Assembly (NCBI GenBank): GCA_027924585.1
Contig: BSBM01000372.1
Coordinates: 29,692,001-29,756,000, forward strand
From: Larix kaempferi
Lineage: Eukaryota; Streptophyta; Pinopsida; Pinales; Pinaceae
Reading direction: 5' to 3'
DNA: 64,000 bases
Part shown: piece after piece, positions 57,264-64,000 of the stretch
Layout of the letters: each line of letters opens with the position of its first letter
How positions within the stretch are numbered: the first letter of the stretch is position 1
The notes under the pieces: model-generated
What the model saw: the letters and a program-made list of their open reading frames with translations, nothing else
What the model was told of the DNA's origin: nothing
Database searches by the model: none
Translations under genes and position numbers: made by a program

Positions 57264-58541
57264 GTGCCTCCCAAAACAAAGCCTCCCATGATTTTAAAGC
57301 CTAATCAAGAGCTTCCAAGAATGAACATTCCTAGTAAGCTAACCAATTCATCTACTTTGGTTTCCTTAAAGGACTTAATCAAAATTCCATCTGTCAGGTA
57401 TGACATCATGAAGTTCCTAGGTTTAGGTGTAAATGAAAAGGATAAGGAAAACCCAGTCAATCTGAATATTGATGTAACAAGCTTTCTGACAAAGATAAAT
57501 ATGCCTATTCCCTTCTGTGAAATTTTCAAGATCCCTTCATTCCGCAAAAGAGCTACCACTCATCTTGGGATTCAAACAAGGAAGAAAGTCCCTAAGAAGG
57601 CTTCTGCTGAAGTTAAGGATTCCCCTGTCATGATCCAAAGTGTCTCAGGTGACAACTCTGGAAGTTTTTTGCCCTTCTATATTGCGCTGGAAGTAAATGG
57701 TTTGATATTGCATAACTGCATGCTTGACTCTGGAGCTGAAGTAAGTGTCATGCCCTTAAGAGTCATGGAACAACTTGAGTTAGTACCCACAAGACCTTAT
57801 AGAAATGTTTGTGGAATGGATTCCAAAACTATGGAATCTATTGGGATAATTGAAAATTTGCCTGTTAGGTTGGCTGCATGTTCTGACATTGAGCTCTCAA
57901 TGAGCATCCTAGTCCTGGACATCCCTGATGCTTGGGGAATGTTGCTATCCAAGGAATGGTCAGCAAGATTGGGAGGAAGTATCCAAATGGATCTCACATA
58001 TGCCACAATCCCAACTAAGGAGGGGTCATCCATAACTTTGTTTAATGAACCACCTTTGCAGGAGCATGTTGAGACGCCTGAACATTTATTTACTGAAGCA
58101 ATGTATTCAAGTGATGAGATTGGAAACTTCATGGTTCTGGAAAATTATTGGGAGGAAGTTAAGAAGCGACCTTTTTCACATGATCAAGTCTGGAAAATGC
58201 ACTTTGACGGGGCCCGCTCCCGACATGGTGCAGGATCCAGTATAGTTTTAATTTCACCATCAGGAGAAAAGAACTTGTTCTCTTATCGGTTGGAGTTTGA
58301 ATGCACCAACAACATGGTTGAGTATGAAGCATTGCTTTTAGGCTTGGAAATTGCTAGGGAAAGAAACATCAAATCTTTATCTGTCACAGGAGATTCTGAC
58401 CTCATTGTGTCCCAAGTCAAAAACGAATTCCCTGCTAAGAATAATAGACTTAGAGACTATAGGAATGTAGTTTGGGATACCATTGAGTGCTTTGATGCCT
58501 TCAGGATTAAGGCTGTCCCCGTGAACAAACACTTTGGCTGA
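57264..58541 (+). pseudogene. Protease and extra RNase H-like domain of the Tat-like polyprotein
   Basis: 425 codons (no ATG; continues the upstream frame). Residue 155 is the protease aspartate in MLDSGAEVSVMPL. From about residue 310 comes a complete-looking RNase HI-like fold: D315 (MHFDGARSRHGAGS), E355 (NNMVEYEALLLGLE) and D377 (TGDSDLIVSQV). The expected fourth acidic residue, in an N-x-x-A-D motif, falls just after a 1-nt shift near 58533 and is read in the next frame (ADKLSVMAS). This domain lies upstream of RT and is separate from the usual Gypsy RNase H that follows RT. Extra archaeal-type RNase H domains are known from the Tat lineage, usually between RNase H and integrase as I recall. 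Confidence 0.7.
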
Positions 58542-60684
58542 TAAGCTATCTGTTATGGCCAGTACTCTTCAAACCTCTGAGTCTTTAAAGCAACAAAACT
58601 GCAAACTTGAAGTTTTATTCAGACCCTCTGTCCCTAATAACCAAGACCATTGGCAGGTTTTCGATAATGATGCCCAAGTCATCCGATTTTTTACTGCTTC
58701 TCGAACCCCAATGGTAAACTTTGAAGATGAAATGAAAGGTAGTTCAATTGAAGGAATGGATGTCATAGAAATCACCTTCCCTCTTGAGAAGAATTTCAAT
58801 AGGCATGATGAATACAAAGGTAGGAGATCTGAGCCAGTGGGTGGGGTTATTAAAATAAATGTAGGCTCTTCTTGCTCCCCAAAAATGATCAGAATTGGGA
58901 TAAATGCCTCAAAAGAAGAAAGAAGAAGAATTATAGAACTAATTATAGAATATAAAGATGTATTTGCATGGGTCTATGATGATTTGAAAACTTATGATCA
59001 GTCCATTATAGAACACACTATTCCTCTTAAAGAGGGAGCCAAACCATATCGACAAAAGTTGCGAAACATGAACCTTAAGTTAGCTCCCTTAATTAAAAAA
59101 GAATTGGAAAAGATCTTTGCAGTGGGTATCATTAGGCCAATTAGGCATACAACCTGGGTATCCAATACCGTAATCATAAGGAAGAAAAACGAGGAGATTA
59201 GAATTTGTATTGACTTTAGGAACCTGAATCAAGCATCTCTAAAAGATAACTATCCATTGCCTAACATGGAAAATCTGTTGCAAAGTGTAACAGGGGCTGC
59301 CATGCTATCTTTACTTGATGGTTTTTCTAGTTATAACCAGGTCCAAATCAAGAAAGAAGATCGTGGGAAGACAACCTTCACCACCCCATGGGGAACATTT
59401 GAGTATATAAGGATGCCATTTGGACTTATAAATGTCGGGTCAACCTTTCAAAGGGCAATGGATCATGCATTTGAAGGCTTAATTGGCAAAATCATTGCAA
59501 TTTACCAAGATGATCTAACTGTTTTCTCTAAAGACAGGGGAGACCACATAAAGCACTTAAGGAGAATTTTTGGAAGGTGTCGAAAATTTGGAATATCTTT
59601 GAATCCTAAAAAGTCTACTTTCGGTGTGGATGAAGGGAAGTTAGTAGGTCACATTGTTTCCAAAGAAGGCATTAGAATTGATCCTGAAAGAGTACAAGGA
59701 ATTCAAGCCATAGCTCCCCCAAAAGATGTCATCTCATTACGGTCATTTTTCAGGAAAATAAACTTCGTAAGAAGATTCATCCCTAACTTAGCTGAGTTGG
59801 CCAAACCCTTAAATAATTTGCTTAAGAAGGATGCGAAGTTTGTTTGGGATAAGAAATGTGACGCCTCATTCAAGTCTCTAAAGAAAGCCATTGCTTCTGC
59901 GCCTGTCCTAGTAAGCCCGAATTACAATAAGGAGTTTTTGATTTATTCCTATGCATCCGAGGACACCATAGCAGGTGTGTTGTTACACAATAATGGAGAC
60001 AACCATGAGCAACCTGTTGCCTTTATGAGTAAAAACCTTAGAGACACAGAACTCAATTACACAACCACTGAAAAACAAGCCTATGCTTTGGTCAAGTCTT
60101 TAAAACATTTTAGGACATATATCGGATACTCCAAGATTATTGCCTATGTCCCTTATCAAGCGGTAAAGGATGTCTTGTCTCAGCCTGATGGCATAGGGGT
60201 TAGGGGAAACTGGATTTCTAGGATTCAAGAGTATGATATTGAAATCAAGCCAATCAAGATAGTGAAGGGCCAAGGGTTAGCGCAACTGTTGACTGATTCC
60301 AAAGTACAGCAAAATAACATGATTCTTTATATTGATGAAGATCACGAATGGTACAAAGACATCATTTTCTACCTCAGACATATGACCTGTCCTGATCACC
60401 TTGTAGACCACCAGAGAAGAGATTTAAGGTTAAAAGCATCTAAGTATGTTTTGACAGAGGATGGTTTGGGCTGGAAGAATCCGGATGGAATGATACTCAA
60501 ATTTGTAAACCATGATGACTCCCAAAGAATCATCAAAGAAATGCATTCCGGATTGTGTGGAGGACATTATGCACCTAGAACCACAGCTACTAAGATCATG
60601 AGAGCTGGGTATTATTGGCCATCCTTGTTCAAAGATGTCGGCACACCTTTATTAGAGCATGTCAGGAGTGACAATTCTATTTAG
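58534..60684 (+). pseudogene. Reverse transcriptase, RNase H and start of integrase of the Tat-like polyprotein
   Basis: 716 codons, with no start codon of its own: it continues the previous gene after a frameshift. RT motifs run from about residue 170: HTIPLKEGAKPYRQKLR, TWVSNTVIIRKKN, IDFRNLNQASLKDNYPLPN, MPFGLINVGSTFQRAMDHAF, and the catalytic Y324-Q-D-D327. Then FGVDEGKLVGHIVSKEG and FVRRFIPN lead to the Gypsy RNase H (FLIYSYASEDTIAGVLLH; EKQAYALVKSLKHFRTY). In the Ty3 RNase H the first catalytic Asp position reads as Ser/Ala-like here (YSYAS rather than the usual DAS), a possible loss. The integrase zinc-finger region (HSGLCGGHYAPR) follows, then a shift near 60635 gives the stop at 60684. 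Confidence 0.75.
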
Positions 60685-60710
60685 GAAAACCTAGACTACC
60701 TGCCCTGCCT

Positions 60711-61616
60711 TTGACCCCAGTCATTATAGAAGCACCTTTTCAGCAATGGGGAATGAATTTTGTAGGACCTATAAACCCTAGCTCTTCAAGTGGACACAAA
60801 TACATACTGACTTGTACAGAATATTTCACTCGCTGGGTGGAAGCTATCCCTACTAAGAAGTGCACTGCAGAGGTTGTGGTCAAGTTCTTAGAAGAGAATA
60901 TAGTCTCCAGATACGGTTGCCCCTGCAAGATTACAACTGATAATGCACCATCTTTTAGTAAAATTGAGATGTCCACCTTTTGTTCAAATCATGGGATCAC
61001 TTTGTCTCATTCTTCCAACTACTATCCACAAGGAAATGGTTTAGTAGAATCAAGTAATAAGAATTTGATAAGACTCTTAAAAAGAATGATTGGAGAGAAC
61101 AAGAGGACTTGGGAGGAAAAGTTGAAATATGCTCTCTGGGTAGACCGAACGACAGTCAAAAGAATAACTGGAAAAGCTCCCTTTGAAGTAGTGTATGGAC
61201 AAAATTGTAGGCTCCCAATCAACCTTCAAATTCCTATTTATGAGTTGTTACAACAGTGCTCCTCTAATCAAGAGGCCCTGCAAGCAAGAATTGACAAGTT
61301 AGTAGAACTAGATGAAACTAGAAGGGAAGCTTGGAATAAAATGGTCATAGAACAAGAAAGAATAAAGGGAACCTTTGACTAAAAGAGTTGAGATATAATA
61401 TTTGGAATTGGGGATATAGTTTTTCTATGGGATAAACATAAAGAGAAACCAGGAAATCATGAAAAAATTGAGAAGATACGGATGGGCCCTTATTGGGTGA
61501 GTAAGATGGCTGGCAAAGGTACAGTGTATTTAGAGACTTTAGATGGAGATGAGTTGGAATTACCTGTAAATGGGAGGTTACTAAAACACTACTTCCCACC
61601 TATAAGCCTGGAATGA
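60711..61616 (+). pseudogene. Integrase of the Tat-like element (broken)
   Basis: Reads from the TPVIIEAPFQQWGMNFVGPI block through TRWVEAIPTKK, ITTDNAPSFSK and SNYYPQGNGLVESSNKN to FEVVYGQNCRLPIN. It then continues past two in-frame stops (61381-61395) into a GPY-type module (GDIVFLWDKHKEKPG, KIRMGPYWVSKM, GRLLKHYFPP) to a TGA at 61614-61616. Of the DDE triad, the second D and the E are present. The first is Asn (residue 16 in GMNFVGP, codon AAT), so catalysis should be lost. The zinc finger just upstream is damaged by an insertion and a TGA where a Cys codon is expected. Confidence 0.75.
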
Positions 61617-62227
61617 TCTTCCTTACTCTGCCTTGCCATGCCTGTTTAGAGTAGGTAGTTTTTTAATAAGCTCACTTGAGCAGTAGGATTTGTGTGCTTT
61701 TTCTTTTTCCGTGTGATGAGTTTCCAATTTTTCTTTTCTGCTTGGAGTGTCTGCTTGTTTTTGTTTTTTATTGAGTTGAGCCTTGCTCCTTCCTAAGCTT
61801 GTCTCTTCTCTTGCATGCATTAAAGAATTTTGATTTCCTTTCACATTTTTGGCTGCCTGTGCAAGTTGAGATGCCTACTTGAAAAAGTTATCTTTTCCCC
61901 CTACACAGTAATATAAAAATAATAATAATAATAATAATGAATGATGAATAAATGATATATGCCATGTTAAATTTAAAATTTTCTTTTATGCATTTCATGT
62001 TATAATTTAGAGTAGATTTCAGTTTCAGTTTTATTTTATATTTTTCCCATACATGCTCCATGAGGTATTCTAGTGTTTGTGAGCACAGGTACAGGTGCAA
62101 AATAAAAGCTGAAAATGATGATGGTGCAGTGCTGGATTGAAGATTGATGCAGAGCAGTTCGAGACCAGAGATTCTGAAGTTCTCAAGCGCTCTCTCCCTT
62201 AGAGCACTTATCCCAGCTAGAGCCAGA
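61617..62227 (+). other. 3' untranslated region of the Tat-like element
   Basis: Contains an (AAT)n microsatellite at 61914-61938. No clear polypurine tract is seen before the 3' LTR (the last bases are AGCTAGAGCCAGA). Confidence 0.55.
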
Positions 62228-64000
62228 TGTTATCACATATATAGTAGTCGGGCTACCATACATTATTTTTCAGATTCTAGAGCACTTTTTAGCCAGTCGT
62301 TTACATTCAGATGATGAGATGAGCACCTATCTATGGATCACTATCATATTTTGGACAGCATATGTATTCCCCATGCCATGACTGAGTCTCGGGACACTTA
62401 AAGAGATGACCGATGTAGCCATTATACCATTTATACAAAGTAGTCAGTAGTGTCCAGAGTTACAATAGCAGTTTTAGAGGACAGATGATGGTTAAGAGGA
62501 TGAGCATTCAGGTATATGACTCAGCAGGTATATCATGGTGTTGTGGTTATATTACTTTTATATTCATTCTTATGGCATGTCTTAACATTTAGTGTCATGA
62601 TCTGGTGATCATATAGATATGTGGACCTGGCTGATCCTATTATATATATTCTACTGTCCTTACTCAGACTTAGAAGTTCACTATTCATACTCATTGGTTT
62701 TACCCTCTCTAGGGGGAATAGAGGTGATCATTCAACCATACCATGGCTTGCTAGTGTTGGCTCCATTATTCATTGTCTCCATCCATCCATTACCTACCTT
62801 TTAGTTTATCACCCTAACTTACTACTTCACTAGTGGCATGGAGGATCTTTCCCCACTATAGCCTCTGTATTGGATGAGCTTCCCTGTTATTGTGTCTCGG
62901 CTCTGAGTTGGTGACAAAACTTACCTTTGGTGAGTTGGATTGTAGGCCTAAATCATTCTGGTCGGTTGTCCCGATGTTTTGCATTGGCTCGAACTCCCCC
63001 CCAGTCACTTGAGATGTTGTTGGCTAAAACTGAAAGCTCATGTACTACTTATGGAAACTTATAAATTCGCCCATGGAAACTAAAAAGGGCAAGAGCGATG
63101 AACTGCTAAAAATACTCCTCGAAGAGTATAAGAAAGGTCCAAAAAGCAATGGTTCTTAAAAGCTATATCTAAACAATTGCTGACCTTATATATGTATGAA
63201 AACATGCCCTGGATGCAAGCTGCAACTAGTTGTGCTTATCAGTACACTTGAGATCCGAAGGGTTATGTAGGCCAAAAAGGCCATGAAATGAAATTGAATG
63301 ATCCTAATGAACCTAGATCAACTTGATGTAGACATGATGCCTAAGTTGAATAAGCACTCTCTAAACATCTTATCCATTTGTGAGACACCACCATTCCCTG
63401 TGTTGTTGCTCATTCAGTATATACTATGGTGTGTATTCCCTTTCCCATATCCAAAGTGTCACAATGTTAAGTCAGTCAGTCGCCCTTTGGCCTAGCCAGT
63501 TTATTTTTAGCCTTCACCCTTCACTAGCAAATTGATCACAACTATGAAGTGAATATGGTCTTGAAAGTCTAATATGAGTCATAAGAATAATTAATAACAC
63601 TATATATTGGTTGGTAGATCACCAGTAATGATTGATTTTTGTTATAATTGCTATTTGAATGAGTTGTAGAGCATGCATTAACCTTTGACACTTTGCAGCA
63701 GCTTCTAATGATAGCCTGAGTTATACTTGGTCAATATTGACCTGATCAAACTTAGTTTGACCAAGGTCAATCACAGGACATGAGATTATTGGACCTTGTG
63801 ATGATACAGATAGATGATATATGGTCTATGTACATGTACATGATGGCTCTATGCATCAGATACAGGTTTATGATGATGATTTATGGTTTTCAGCATTATT
63901 TGATCATTTACAGATTATTATTATTTCACATGTTCCGGTATATTGGATATATTATATGATCATGCAAAGATCCATATGGTGTATGAGTACACATCTTAGA
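62228..64000 (+). repeat. 3' LTR of the Tat-like element, incomplete at the window end
   Basis: Begins TGTTATCACA and parallels the 5' LTR from 52173 with an offset of 10055-10054. About 2.75 kb of it must lie beyond the window. Confidence 0.85.

Larger units (their letters stand above)
52173..64000 (+). mobile_element. Tat-like Ty3/Gypsy retrotransposon, degraded, runs off the right edge
   Basis: 5' LTR 52173-56695, Asp-tRNA-type primer site, a degraded polyprotein 56862-61616, and the first 1773 bp of the 3' LTR from 62228. The order PR, extra RNase H-like, RT, RNase H, INT is that of Ty3/Gypsy with an added domain before RT. The LTRs differ at about 20 sites in the first 300 bp but only 2-5 per 140 bp in later samples, so the element is older than the Copia at 23267. 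The polyprotein has several frameshifts and stops. Confidence 0.85.

Noticed and set aside
56862-61616. Integrated pararetrovirus (caulimovirid)
   Set aside because: An integrase, paired LTRs and an Asp-tRNA-type primer site are present, with no movement protein; this is a Ty3/Gypsy element.

Overview
The window looks like plant nuclear DNA from a large, transposon-dominated genome. The spliced arabinogalactan-peptide gene, plant-type Copia and Ty3/Gypsy elements with tRNA-derived primer sites, degenerate LINEs with zf-RVT and RNase H domains, and nested insertions all fit. I suspect a gymnosperm (conifer-type) genome because of gene sparseness and TE style, but no single marker proves it. 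Only one cellular gene is convincing: a two-exon, 74-residue AGP16/20-type arabinogalactan peptide at 2994-3329 (+).

Layout. 1-1835: 3' part of a LINE on the minus strand. 1836-3840: the AGP gene with its promoter and 3' flank. 3841-8250: non-genic DNA with an AT microsatellite, a degenerate ~0.7 kb tandem repeat and a 1.35 kb nearly G-free pyrimidine tract. 8254-14440: a repeat unit split by a three-LTR non-autonomous Copia-like element (8921-14095, TSD CACGA) whose gag-like gene has an unrecognised C-terminal region. 14884-34525 (unit A) and 36046-46785 (unit B): two copies of an ~11 kb segmental duplication at about 93-94% identity in the stretch I compared. Each unit carries AGP exon 2 without exon 1, an unrecognised coiled-coil pseudogene, a LINE, and a solo LTR inside that LINE.

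Unit A was later hit by a 2.48 kb TG...CA insertion (16310-18785) and by a complete young Copia element (23267-29450; LTRs differ at 3 of 459 positions; intact 1359-aa gag-pol). In B the LINE runs on to about 49192, is split by a 605-bp solo LTR, and is cut by a truncated Copia (49193-50517).

50518-64000: an inverted LTR fragment, then a Tat-like Ty3/Gypsy element with a 4.5 kb 5' LTR, a degraded polyprotein carrying an extra RNase H-like domain before the reverse transcriptase, and a 3' LTR that runs off the window.

Inferred order of events from nesting: LINE insertion, solo LTR into the LINE, A/B duplication, insertions unique to A, with the Copia at 23267 most recent. The retroelement genes act only in their own transposition. 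The AGP peptide, if expressed, would be a GPI-anchored cell-surface proteoglycan core.
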